This document shows positions 27,401 to 37,200 of a DNA stretch of 64,000 nt, piece after piece. Position numbers and translations under genes: made by a program. Within the stretch, counting starts at the first letter, position 1; each line of letters opens with the position of its first letter. This stretch comes from Prinia subflava. Lineage: Eukaryota > Chordata > Aves > Passeriformes > Cisticolidae. The DNA lies in NCBI RefSeq assembly GCF_021018805.1, contig NC_086248.1, positions 93,021,239 through 93,085,238 of the forward strand. The letters are read 5' to 3'. Under the pieces are notes generated by a model that had not been told where the DNA came from, did no database searches, and was given only the letters and a program-made list of their open reading frames with translations.

Positions 27401-29963
27401 ATGACACAGTTCTTGACCATAGTAGCAATCTGCAGATTGTTCATGTGCTTATATTGGTGAGCTCATAGGAACAACTGGTCAGAAATGTAAATTCAATATA
27501 GGAATATTTTCAATTTCTTATAATGGATGTTAAAGAGCAGATAGTCCTTGTACTGTGGCTTCTCATGTTGCAGAGAAAGTAACCACCAAAAAGACTAACC
27601 TCTGAGAGTTTGAACTTGAAGTTTTCTGCAAACAGCTTTTCTTGGAATTTATAGAATAACTAGAGATTTGAGAGGCTATTAAACTTGTGAAGAGGGAACA
27701 TTTGGATAATAAAGAATGGGTTGTGTTGGAAGGGACATTAAAAATTAACTAATTCCTGCCACAGACAGGGACACCTTCCACTAGACCAGCTTGCTCATGC
27801 TTACCAGACTTTGATGTTATCAAAACAGATAAATACTACACAGTTATGCTTTGAAAGTGGATCTTTATTAAGAAAAGGTTAGTAAATGAAGTTTACATTA
27901 ACTCTGTATTTTCAGTAATAGACACATTGCTGAATGTTTCACAGTACATCAGAGCAATGTGTTCTAAGATGATGCAAATGCTTTGCAGATTGTAGAAAAT
28001 TCTTCCAACTTTAGGACAGAAATAAACCTTTTGCTGTCCAAAACCTCCTCCAAAGTTTGTAACCGTGTTATCTCAAGTTGAGCAGTAGGAGAACAGTTAT
28101 TGCTAGCTCTTTGTATTAGGGCTACACAGAAATATGTCAGTAGACAAAAATCCTTCCAGTTTGCCAGGTTACACAAAGTATTCTTTTGATAATCTTCTGT
28201 TGTCAAATTCTTTTGACCGCAATCTTGCACATAGCTTTTTGATTTTTTCTTTTTTTTTTCCTTTTTTTTAAAAAAAGTTATTTTGTATTAGAATATAAAG
28301 TATGTTGGCAAGCTAACAAAAGTAAGTAAAGGCAAATGCCACATAGTTTAGTGGATGTATAGCTTTTGAGGCCAGAAAGCACCGTTGGGAAAACAAATCA
28401 GATCAGACCCATAATTTTTTTTGAGCTATAGAAATAGGAAATTGGTGTTTTGCAGTGAGAGTGAATCCACTGGATTTGTGTGTGTTGTTTCAAGGGATAA
28501 TCACCTCACTTGCCAAGAGTTGCTGCTTCTTACAGACATTGCCTGGAGGTCTGTGTTTTATTACTGTTTCATTAAGTGATGCCAATACATTTTATTTATA
28601 CTCCTTTATGTCTTTTTCCCTATAACCTTAGAAACAAATCGTGTTACTTGTAAAGAATCTGATAGTGCAAAAAAAGAAAGGAAGCCTTGGTCACAGAAAG
28701 TTGAGCAGTAACCACCTGCCAGCATGGTGTGAGCTTGTTGTAGACCATAGTCAGGGTTATAGTAAATAACAATTACTCAGTAATAATATTTTCTAATTTA
28801 ACTGGAGAAGGGATTTCCCAAACATTCCTGCTGTTTGTCTAAACTTGTATTGTCTAGGTCCAAGGACAGGCTACTCCTCACCTTCAACTAGATTGCAGTA
28901 ATTAAGATTTCAGTGTTGGTTTTGTTCCCCCCAAGTGTAAATATGCAAAAGTCATCAGTTTCAGGAATTTGTGCCCTTCTGTCTTGGACACTGCTGAATA
29001 TGTGTGTTGGTTTTATTTCAAGAGGATGTACATCTGGGAATTTCTGGAGGAATTGCTCATATTGCTTCATCATTTGTTGAAACTATTAAAATGTGTTCTT
29101 TCATGCTTTATATTAATACAGTAAATGGTGTGTCTTGTTTAAAAAGTGAAATAAACCTTGTTTCCTTCTCTGACAGGTACTTGTATCTAATTTATTTCAA
29201 ATACCCAGTTTCAAACTGTTGCAAATTTCTCAAGGTGTTTAAAAAGTGCCTGTCATGTTCATATGCAAATTTATTCACTTTTCTACGTGAGTTTAATGCA
29301 GAATTTAAATTGAGTGCTTTGCACATCGGTCAAAATGTGAAAGCAGTGGTTTCTGCCCAGGTGTCAGCAGAAAAAAGTGACACCTATGCTTTATGTTTGC
29401 AGAATATGTACAGAAAAAATTAAATATAGCTCTTGGTACACACTACCAGGTACTTTAGTAAACAGCTTAAGAGTACTGTCTGTTCCTTGTGTAGCTTTTT
29501 TCTACTCCTGGAAAATAGCTTGCTAGCAGTGTAGCAGATATTTCATCTCATACCACAACAAAGCAAGAGTTATCAAGCCTCACTGTGTTATGTATTCAGA
29601 GTGATAAGTGCCTTAAAAATATGTTTTTCTGCTTTCAATATGTCTATGTCTTTTGCAAATTCCCAATATTTAGTCTTTTGCAGCAGGTATTTCAACCCAA
29701 GGCAGAAAGCTAATACGGTTTTCCATTACCAGTAAACAAGAATGTTTTTGTTTGTGTTACAGGAAAATGATGAGCAGCAGTCCCAAGCTTTTCCACCGAT
29801 GAATTCGACATCAAGGTCACCGCTTCGCCTGCATAAACAATCCCCAAAACCTCTCTCTGATAATACTAGGGAGAGTCGTACAACACACAAAGCAAAAAGT
29901 TCCCTAAATGAACAAGAGAAAGATGAGAAAGATGAGCAAAAAGAAAATTGTAAGGTGCAGTAA
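329..29963 (+). CDS. CENPF: Centromere protein F (CENP-F), 3' 17 coding exons; 5' end outside window
   Basis: CENP-F is a very large coiled-coil protein. It accumulates in the nuclear matrix in G2, sits on the outer kinetochore corona in mitosis, binds microtubules and dynein regulators (Nde1/Ndel1), and is farnesylated. The exons are 329-444, 1460-1551, 3897-4164, 5680-5882, 7284-7409, 9055-9183, 10690-10812, 13462-13597, 14078-17520, 18043-20325, 20883-21023, 22066-22242, 23039-23200, 24450-24636, 25332-25811, 27102-27295 and 29763-29963. Every junction is GT/AG and the phases join without a break, giving about 2,819 residues before the stop. Blocks matching the family include IARHQASSSVFSWQQ, CQRQNAESAR, KLCRAEQA, GIEKL..I..DEKK, PYILRRTT and the terminal CKVQ. 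Human CENP-F has about 118 further N-terminal residues before this point (from memory). Only one copy of the long repeat that is duplicated in human is present. No frameshift or premature stop is seen, so the gene looks functional. Confidence 0.96.
1336..1377 (-). repeat. Short CR1 3'-end remnant (inverted)
   Basis: The sequence reads like the reverse complement of an avian CR1 terminus: GAATCCTAGAATATTTCAG, then TTGGAAGGGACC. It lies within a CENPF intron. It is short and diverged, so confidence is low. Confidence 0.4.
1460..1551 (+). CDS. CENPF: CENPF exon (2nd in window)
   Basis: 92 nt between TTGTAG and GTAAGT. It is a charged coiled-coil segment (EELEEKYKKK...LRAIQLK) that aligns with the N-terminal coiled coil of CENP-F. 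It ends in phase 0. Confidence 0.92.
3897..4164 (+). CDS. CENPF: CENPF exon (3rd in window)
   Basis: 268 nt after ACACAG. It carries the strongly conserved IARHQASSSVFSWQQ block and a Ser-rich linker, then re-enters coiled coil (LLIQLRAQNQ). It ends after one base of a Glu codon. Two frames are open across part of it, but only this one matches CENP-F and keeps the splice phase. Confidence 0.95.
5680..5882 (+). CDS. CENPF: CENPF exon (4th in window)
   Basis: 203 nt between ATTCAG and GTAAAA. It encodes coiled coil including LELIEKDKILNKTRDKL, close to the human segment. It ends in phase 0. Confidence 0.94.
6995..7075. repeat. Degenerate TG/CA/TA simple repeat
   Basis: Interrupted TGTG, TACACA and CACACG dinucleotide runs in a CENPF intron. 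No array is long or pure. Confidence 0.5.
7284..7409 (+). CDS. CENPF: CENPF exon (5th in window)
   Basis: 126 nt (42 codons) between TATAG and GTAAGG. It carries the conserved motif CQRQNAESARQSLEQKIK. Reading stays open past the donor for about 90 codons, but that extension does not resemble CENP-F. Confidence 0.95.
9055..9183 (+). CDS. CENPF: CENPF exon (6th in window)
   Basis: 129 nt (43 codons) between TTTCTAG and GTAGGC. It encodes coiled coil with QQRSLQTLDQQC and LNQELQQAKNDFNVLQAEFD, matching the family. Confidence 0.95.
10690..10812 (+). CDS. CENPF: CENPF exon (7th in window)
   Basis: 123 nt (41 codons) between TTCCAG and GTGAGC. It contains the family motif QKLCRAEQA. Confidence 0.95.
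11918..12275 (+). mobile_element. CR1 LINE, 5'-truncated 3' end
   Basis: About 360 bp in a CENPF intron. It starts near GTCCAGAGGAGGCCATCAAA. It has the typical CR1 phrases GGAGAAGAAAAGACTTTGGGG, CCCTGCCCATGGCAGGAAGG and AAGGTCCCTTCCAACCCAA. It ends with the octamer-like tail ATGATTCTATG. It is moderately diverged and has no intact reading frame. Confidence 0.88.
13462..13597 (+). CDS. CENPF: CENPF exon (8th in window)
   Basis: 136 nt between GGTTTAG and GTGAGT. It encodes coiled coil with KQSLKQSQNLAEELK. It ends after the first base of an Asn codon. Confidence 0.94.
14078..17520 (+). CDS. CENPF: CENPF giant exon A (9th in window)
   Basis: 3,443 nt, about 1,147 codons, between TCTACAG and GTGAGT. 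It is almost entirely heptad coiled coil, with a Ser/Thr-rich non-helical stretch around 16830-17060. The end (KQTENLSLELEAARLQLQ, then LDLSSHSLL) matches the corresponding part of mammalian CENP-F closely. The reading frame runs on to a stop at 17608-17610 in the following intron. The donor at 17521 is preferred because it restores homology and phase with the next exon. Confidence 0.95.
18043..20325 (+). CDS. CENPF: CENPF giant exon B (10th in window)
   Basis: 2,283 nt (761 codons) between CTTGCAG and GTAATA. The N-terminal third is less conserved. The C-terminal part contains the long coiled-coil repeat (GIEKLKVKIESDEKKKRHIA and what follows, from about 19405). In human this repeat occurs twice in tandem; here it occurs once and runs straight into the downstream AKEQ..INQVACLEQDK block. 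The region including this repeat has been reported as the Ndel1-binding part of human CENP-F. Confidence 0.94.
20883..21023 (+). CDS. CENPF: CENPF exon (11th in window)
   Basis: 141 nt (47 codons) between TTTCAG and GTGAGT. It is coiled coil beginning VNELTESQIELQ, equivalent to the human VNKMTAKETELQ segment. Confidence 0.93.
22066..22242 (+). CDS. CENPF: CENPF exon (12th in window)
   Basis: 177 nt (59 codons) between TTTACAG and GTAAAT. It encodes coiled coil ending in KEHQDALTEANRK, the counterpart of KKHQALLLDTNK in human. Confidence 0.93.
23039..23200 (+). CDS. CENPF: CENPF exon (13th in window)
   Basis: 162 nt (54 codons) between TCTCTAG and GTAAGA. It encodes coiled coil with SSQKLEIEHLKSNKEQLNNSL-type sequence, matching the human segment. 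Confidence 0.94.
24130..24373 (+). mobile_element. CR1 LINE 3' end in CENPF intron
   Basis: Recognisable CR1 3' end: its frame gives GLDIVKNSF, then HWEGLPREVVESPPLEWFEEQLKVAL, the usual C-terminus of the CR1 reverse-transcriptase ORF. The 3'-UTR phrase GATGATCTTGGAGGTCTTTT and GTGATTCTAT follow. The left edge is uncertain and may extend to about 24050. It is inserted in the intron before the exon at 24450. Confidence 0.85.
24450..24636 (+). CDS. CENPF: CENPF exon (14th in window)
   Basis: 187 nt between TTTTCAG and GTAACT. It contains the conserved KSCKQLEQEKEMLQK. It ends after one base of an Asp codon. The CR1 copy that ends at about 24373 lies only about 76 bp upstream of the acceptor. 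Confidence 0.94.
25332..25811 (+). CDS. CENPF: CENPF exon with nuclear-localisation motif (15th in window)
   Basis: 480 nt after a T-rich tract and AAAG. It begins with the last heptads (EEIKLKLEELQE, EKYCSLIIKYHKLE), then a Ser/Lys-rich tail with basic clusters (KRQR, KKKRK) of nuclear-localisation type. It ends LDGLPEIVQK plus one base of a Gly codon, the equivalent of the human EGLPEVVKKG boundary. Confidence 0.95.
27102..27295 (+). CDS. CENPF: CENPF exon (16th in window)
   Basis: 194 nt between TTTTCAG and GTAACT. It encodes GFADIPS and SPYILRRTT, among the best-conserved C-terminal sequences of CENP-F, followed by a basic, Ser/Pro-rich segment. Confidence 0.95.
27712..27806 (-). mobile_element. 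CR1 3'-end fragment (inverted)
   Basis: The reverse complement of a CR1 tail: GGGTTGTGTTGGAAGGGACA, then CAGACAGGGACACCTTCCAC and TAGACCAG. About 95 bp, in the last CENPF intron. Confidence 0.75.
29763..29963 (+). CDS. CENPF: CENPF last coding exon with CaaX box (17th in window)
   Basis: 201 nt after GTTACAG, with stop TAA at 29961-29963. It is a polar, Ser/Pro/Lys/Glu-rich tail ending in CKVQ, the same farnesylation box that ends human CENP-F (ENCKVQ). Farnesylation is known to affect its kinetochore and nuclear-envelope localisation and its turnover. Confidence 0.95.
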   Translation, partial: ENDEQQSQAFPPMNSTSRSPLRLHKQSPKPLSDNTRESRTTHKAKSSLNEQEKDEKDEQKENCKVQ

Positions 29964-30165
29964 ATCTGATTTAGTCACTACTCAGAATAACTGGTGGTCA
30001 AAACCAGTTTGTAAAATAAGTATCTGAACTGTATGGAGGGCACCATTTTCTCTTCTCCAGTGAATAAGGCTATATGGGTTCTGCAGAGCTTCTTTGATAA
30101 TGTTTACTAATACCAATAGTCACTTAAACTTGTGAAATAATAGTGAACAGATAAATTGATCTTTT
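29964..30165 (+). other. CENPF: CENPF 3' untranslated region (start)
   Basis: Follows the CENPF stop codon and precedes the inverted CR1. No AATAAA is present here. The transcript probably continues through the CR1 copy. Confidence 0.6.
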
Positions 30166-30490
30166 TATAGAATTACAGAATCAAATTAGGTTGGAGAAGA
30201 CCTTTGAGGTCACTGAGTCCAACCTATGACCTAACATCACTTTGTCAACAAGACCATGGCACGGAGGGCCACATCCAGTCTTTGCTTAAACACCCCCAGG
30301 AGTGGTGATTCCAACACCTCCCTGGGCAGCCCATTCCAATGCCCAGTCACTCTTTCTGAAGTGAAGAACTTCTTCCTAATGTCCAGCCTCAACCTCCCCT
30401 GGTGCAGCTTGAGTCCGTGTCCTCTTGTACTATTGCTGGTGAACTGAGAGAAGAGACCAACTCCCACCTGGCTACAACCTCCTTTTAGAT
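30166..30490 (-). mobile_element. CR1 LINE 3' end (inverted), probably within the CENPF 3' region
   Basis: On the minus strand the frame at 30467-30237 encodes a CR1 tail ([42 protein letters not shown]). The plus-strand left end has TAGAATTACAGAATC, the reversed CR1 terminus. It begins about 200 bp after the CENPF stop, so it may form part of the 3' UTR. Confidence 0.92.
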
Positions 30491-33400
30491 GTAATTGTAG
30501 AATTATGATTGTAGCATTTTCTGTAAATACTTCTTTATAAATCTGTTAAAAAATTAAACCATAGAAAAAGTGGCCGCATGTTGCCATGTAATTAATTGTT
30601 GCCATTTTTATTGTGTAACAATGGTTGATTTACAAATGGAAAACAAACTCAGGTATCTAAAAATACTAGTTTCCAGGAAAAATGGGGCAAACACTATTGG
30701 ATGATTCAAAGTGAAGCGGTGATTTTGCTTTCTGGGTGCAAGACAAAAATATAGAAACAGCCATAAAGTGCATCCAGTGCACAAGTCAAGTGTCCTGTGT
30801 GTTGGTATCCCTTCTTATAATCATACTGTGCAAATAGGGGTGAGACATGATTCAAACAAAGCCAGAGAGGACTGCCTTGTTTGCCTGAAACTAAGCATCT
30901 GACCATGTACTTCCCTAGCTGAAGATCTTGTGTTGATCTTCACATCTGCCAAATGGCCCTTAGCCAGCCAGGAATCCTCAGCAGGATGGGACTGAGCACT
31001 TTGTACCAGGCCACAAAGGACCCTGTAACAACAAATTTGTTCTTGTTGTACCAGCAATGGTTGTCTGCTGTTCCCTCTGCAGGTCGCCCTTCACCTTGAC
31101 AATGCTTAACCTCAAATCTGTCTCTATGAACATTAATGAGGACCTGTACCTGCTTGTAGTGAGAGTGGATGTGTTGGGAAATGGTCAGGTGTCAAGAAAT
31201 ATCTGTATGGAATTCCTTTTCATTCAAATAGAAGTTAAGATTCTGGTATCATCAATACAAGAGAAATAATTCCATCCAGTTCTTGATAAACTTGAATTTA
31301 GGATGATTCATTACAAAACTGCTCCCCCCAGCTTGTTGATCTCAAAGGTCTAACTGGGCTGGCTTAGGAGCACAGACCAACTTAACTGTCTAGAAAAAGG
31401 TGACATCCATCACATCAGTCAGTATCCAACTAAACAGAAATTACTTTCTGATAATTCATATTATACTCACCTGGCCTGGACAGGGAAATCAAGCTCCTGT
31501 ACCAGTAGTGCCCTAAAGCTCCAAGATGCACAGCAGAGAGGCATTTTTGCATTGTTATGTTACTATGTCAGAATGTTTCTTCTTTCAACAAAAGTGTGTA
31601 ATAATGTTTTCTGCTCCTTGCAAAAGTAGAGTGGGTTTTTCTTTCTATATACATATCTCCATTATTCTGCCTTTCTTACAGTATTGTCTGTTTGAATGCA
31701 GTCAGTTTAGGAGGACAAATGATTTACTCATTGTTCTAACCAAAAAATCTTTAAAGGCATTCAACATTTGTATCAAATGTGTGTAACAGTCAGGCAAATG
31801 AAAATACTTTTCATTATTCAAATTATCAAAATCTTGCCATGTAATCTATCCTTCATTAACTAGATATACCTGTGCTTGGCATCACAGCAGTAGACCTTGC
31901 AGCTTTTCCTTAAACATCTTAAGTTGTTTGTTAACTCAAGTGTTAGGTAATTAAAACAATCCCTGTGGCACTACCCCTAAAGATATCTTCCAAAAACACT
32001 GAAAGGGGCCCACCTTAAAGGATGCATTTTATTGCCTCATCTTATGTCAGGATACTGTCAAAGCTCATAAAAGCTAAATTATTTCAGACCAGGTTTTGTA
32101 TCTTGAAATTATTTAGGGATCATCTGTGGAATTACAGCAATTTAAAAAAGTATTAAGTGTCTTGAGGTAGAAGCATGGGTATGAAGAGACTTTGGTAGCC
32201 CATAATAGAAAAAACCCAAACAAAACTGGTGTGTTTTATTTATCCAAATCATTGTTTTTCTATTTTAATCTGATGCCTTGAAAAGTGTCCCACTTGGAGA
32301 AGAGTGTGGAAAAAACATCTATCTTTAGAAAGCTGTCTAATTTTTCTTAACCAGGAAAATTTGAACAACTATGTTATAATGAAAAAAAATACTATCAGTA
32401 GAAGAAAGCATTGAGACTTTAGTTGTTACATATTTTCCCACTTGGCTGCATTTTGTATTTTATAAGCCTTTAGATTTCATTAAGTGTGAAATGTTTTCAT
32501 TTTGAAAGATTACAGTCTGGGTTTTTTTAGCAACTAGTATGTATTGGAGTACTGGGTAGTCTTAGCTTTTTGATGTAGGTTAAGATTTTAAAGAGGTCTT
32601 AGATTAATGCCTAAATCTGTTGAAATATTCTACATTCCCTTGCAATTGATGAGACTTCAGGTCACAATCCACATAGGGAAGCTCTGTCATGAACATAATT
32701 TCCAACCTCTCTGTATATCAAGCACGCAGAGCAAAAAAATCAGAGTGCCTGATCAGGATTCCTAGTAGGATTGCATAGGATACGTTTTGTCATCTCTCTA
32801 TAATGAATGAAAGGACACTTGTGTGTGGCTTTCTGTTCTGTGAAAGTCCCTGTAAAAATGTCTTTGGTGCTCTGCTATTGTTCTTAGCATGCTAACCCTG
32901 TTGTTGCCATAGTGATACTGTGTTACATCACAGGAAGATGCATTAGCTGGATCTCTTCTTCACTTTCCTGTTTACCCAAGGTTTACATTGTAATTGGTGT
33001 AAAATCTAGTCTGCTATCTCAAGTGGTTTTGCATGCTCCCTGAAATGCCCTGAGCTAAAAGCATGCAGGAATGCTGGCATCCTTCTGCCATGTTCCCCCA
33101 CAGCTGATGGAAAGGTCTGGCTGGTTTGTGGTGTTCAGCTCTTTCTTCAGACTTTGAACAATTCTTCTCATTTTTACCTAGTAATGAAAGAAAAACAAAA
33201 AAGGAGATTTGTTTGTTGGCTGCTCTTCCTGGATTCTTCTTATTAAAAATTAATTATTATTAATTATGTCTGAAATGATCTCTCAGGTGTCAGAATTTAA
33301 AATGTTCCCAGAATTTAAAATGTCAGATGCTGCCCTGCCTTGTGGAGCCCACTTGGCTCCAGGGGTGATGGATCATGAGTTCCTGCACTGCCCTGCAGTC

Positions 33401-34157
33401 CCACCCTTGGGGACTGTGTTGCCACTCCTATGTTTGTTCACTCACTGGGACCACTTGGAAGAGTCTGCTCATCCAGTGATGGGCAGTGGGAGGGAGAGAT
33501 GGAGCTGAAACAAGAATCACACTCTCACTATCCAGCTAGTTTTGTTGGTGTGTCCTAGAGTTGATGCACATTAATAGACTTTTAAGCAGAAAGAAAAATA
33601 CTAGGGCCTGGACTCAGAAGTGTGTATTGGACAACAAATAGTGCCCTACAAACCTTGAAGGAGATGACAGAGAAAAGTGCAATACACACCTAATTTGAAA
33701 CTTCTCTGTACAATACATGACAAACAAGTTCCCTTTACACAGGGTGACATTGCTGAACAATGTAAACACTGTAGGAAAAAAACCAGTGCCACTCCATGGC
33801 CCAGGTGAAGTAGAACACTCCAGATTTGTCCCAGAACTAGTTTCAGGTGCCTTGTTCTTGCTGTCTGAGATTTCAGCTGTCTAACCCTTAAAATGATTCC
33901 ACCTCCCTCTGCTTTGGCTATCTTATCCTAAACAGCCATAAATTACAAAAGGCTGCCAGTAATTTTCTGCAGAAAACAGCAATTGAGAACAGCTGTTTGA
34001 ACGTAATGGTGTTGACAACTGTATGTAAGGTGAACTGTGGTGAAAGCAGACTGCAGGAGCAGTATTCAAAGGCAATGCGTGGATTTGCTTGATATAAGGA
34101 CTAGTCTATCTATAATTCCAGGGACAGGAGATAAGAGATGACCTCTGCAAAAAAAAT
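30491..34157. other. Intergenic DNA, no gene seen
   Basis: AT-rich unique sequence. The open frames are short, have no family resemblance and are explained by chance. I see no RNA gene, and no repeat that I can name. Confidence 0.6.
30553..30558 (+). terminator. Possible CENPF polyadenylation signal (ATTAAA)
   Basis: ATTAAA is the first common variant poly(A) hexamer that I see downstream of the CENPF stop, about 590 bp after it. No exact AATAAA precedes it. Placement is a guess without transcript data. Confidence 0.3.
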
Positions 34158-34242
34158 ACATATATATAATTTTAATATAGATAATATCTAAAATAGAATT
34201 TATATATATATACTATATATATATTATATTTGTGTGTGTGCA
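34158..34242. repeat. AT-rich microsatellite with TG run
   Basis: TATATATA tracts interrupted by AT-rich sequence and ending in TGTGTGTGTG. Confidence 0.85.
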
Positions 34243-37200
34243 TGTTCTCTGATACTTATTTGCACACCCAAGCACTTACTTCAGTGTAGAGTTCAGAAAC
34301 TCCATGGAATATAGGAAAACAGGATGTAGCTGTAAACCAGCTAAATCTGTTTGGCTTTTTGCATGGTTTTATTCCTGGAAGCTTTTTTAACAGTAGACAA
34401 ATTATGATCTCTATTGACAATACAGCTGTTGAAATACTTCAGTGAAAGGTCTGATGGATGCATAGAAAAATCAGCAGCTCTTTGTATTTTGCTTTTCTGC
34501 TACTGTGCTTCATAAATTAAACAGATGGAAGCTTAGTGAGAATCTGCTCTGAGCTGGATACAGAGGTTCCTTTATTTCAGGGCTCCTTTATTTAGATGGC
34601 CTGCTGAGTACCACATAAAATACAGTGTAAATACATTTGATCTTTTGAAGGAAATCATCTTGATCTTTTTCATGAAGACTGTGTATCCACATCTGACTAC
34701 TGATTTTTTCTTTTAGAGGCAAAATGGGAAGTTGGAAGTTATTAATTGTGGTTGAGGACTGCTTACATTCTCTTCTTTTCAGTATAGAGAAAGGGAAATG
34801 TTCTGTATTCTTCAGCATTGTTGTTGATATTTAGACTTATGTGTGGTTTTAGGCACTGCCTGGCACTGAGATTGAAGGTTTTAGTTGTTCTGAAGGGAGC
34901 ATAGTTTGGATTAGCTTAATTTTGGGCTTTGATTCCGATCATGGAGGCTAGAAGTAGTAATGGAGAAGACTGATACTTCATCCTATGGGATTTTTCTTTT
35001 CCTTCAATTTCTTGCAAGCAATTACAGAGGAAAGAATCTATTTTGGGATTCCCAGATCTCCTACTTGCTTAACTGCTTGTTTAACTTGGTTAGCTGCTCT
35101 TGTCTTTTTGTTTAAGTGTTTGGTATCTGGCTCCTGATATTATGTTCATGTCACAAATCTGCTGAGAGAGGCAGTTACACATGAAAGTATTGGTTTATTT
35201 CAAAGAATCTAAATAAGAATCTCCCACAAAGTGCACATCCCCTTTAAGTATGAGTGGGAAGGGTACCAAATGGTTGGTTTGTTCAGGTGTCTCCGTCACC
35301 ATTGCTGACTTCTTTGACAAAGCAGCACTCTTGTGTTGAAAGTATCATTTTAATGTGCTTAAAATGACATGTTAAAAAAATGGAAGGTCAGTGAACTAGC
35401 TGCAGGGAAGACAATATAGTCTTGAATGCTCTTCCAGAGCTTCCAAAACATAGCTGAGTTTATGGGTTGAGTTCCCATGGTATTTGCTACAGCTTAGAAG
35501 TACAAGACGAGGAAGCTAGTCTTGTCTTTGCTCTAAAGCTGATGCTTTGCAAAAACACACAGTCAACCTAAATTGTTGTAGAACTGGTGCTGGAATCACC
35601 ATATTCCATACTCAGATAACTGGGAAAGGGTTGTACCCTTCTCTGGTGAACTTTAACTGAGGAGGCCAAGTGTTAATTCTTCCCCACTTGTTGCTTATCC
35701 AACGTCTCTTCATCAGCAGAGGAAAGTGGGGGATTTTTCAGTCATTTCAAATGCAATTCTCCTGGGCTCAGCCACCACAGTTGCTAATTCTGCACTGCTG
35801 TCTAGGGTACATTGAAAAAAAATGTTGATGGGAATGTAAGTGATTGCTGGCTTGCTGTAGCAGGCAGGAGGATTCCACAAATTCACATCATCCCTGTGGT
35901 ACACTGGAGACACTTCTATAAATTCAGTAATGCAGCTATGATTATTCTTCTCCTTGCCTCCCAATTAACCAGTACTGCACATATTGTTCCCTGTCAAATA
36001 TCTTATTTTGTCAGATGCCAGAGAGCAGTGTTGTTCTCTTTTCAAATTGCTGGTTTGATTTCTGGCAGTACTTGATTGCTTTAAAATGTACTTTCTGCAT
36101 CCATTTTCCTCAATACTTAATTAACTGGAGAAAACTACTGAAATGAGGTTTCAGTTAAGTAGGTGTTTCACTTCTGTCCCCACTACCTCATTCATTTATT
36201 TCCTCTAGCTCACTCAAGTCCCAGAGACTTTGTCTTCAATTTGAAAGGCACTTTGCAGTCTAGATGATCTATCTTTTAGCTAAATTCTCCTGGAAAATGC
36301 CATTCTAGAAGATGCGTTCCCATCTACATTAAATACCAGAAAAGGGTAGAAACAAACATCTCCAGGTCACAACTGTGGCAGCATGAGCAGTGCTTGAGCC
36401 TCATCTGTGGTACTTCTGTGCCTTTGCAGGGGTGTCTTAGGCACTGATGGGGCAGGTAACTGCTAGAAAGCACTTGGCTCTCACCTCTATCCCTCTGCTT
36501 TTGGTGAAGCATGCTCTGTGGGAAGCCTACAATAAGCTCCCCATGGAATGGTGCTCCATGGAACACACAGCATGAAGTAGCAGCAAATTAACCTTTTCTG
36601 TGTGAGAATAATGTGGAAGCTGCTACATCATGGCTTGGGGCTGCATGTCACCCAAGGTAATGCCTACCCTGGGCACAGGTTCCTCGTAGGTAAGACAGCA
36701 GCTTGAACATCCAGAATTCATTGGAGCATAACATATGTTTTTTTATATTTTGTTGTGACTCCATGTGTTTCTCTATTTCAGCCTTACAAAGAGCCAAGAC
36801 CATTGAAATTAAAAAACACCAGTGATCCAGTATAACCGTACTGGGAGAAGGGAAAATGGTGATGAAATACGCAGTCAGCAGTCTGGATTGCAGGTAGTTA
36901 GTAAGCAAGCAGAGTTCACGTATCTTGGAAAGTACAAGAGTAGATTCTGAAAGGCAGATGATTGCAGAATGGACTGAGAGCACTGACTGGTGTGGTTTGA
37001 CTTGCTCAAGACTGAGAAAATTATTATCACTGTCAGAATGAATCAAGGGGAAAATGGATTACAGTTTAATCAATTAGGATTCCTAGAGCACCCTCACTGA
37101 ACTTAGCTTTATTAAGAGGTGATAATCATGATGGCCTCTTTGTTCTGTGGAGGAAGATCTGTGGGTATTCATGGTGTGGAATGGAGTCTGGAAGCTGTCA

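Noticed and set aside
29004..29423. 139-codon plus-strand frame in the last CENPF intron
   Set aside because: No splice-compatible phase or resemblance to CENP-F, and the expected exons on both sides are already accounted for.
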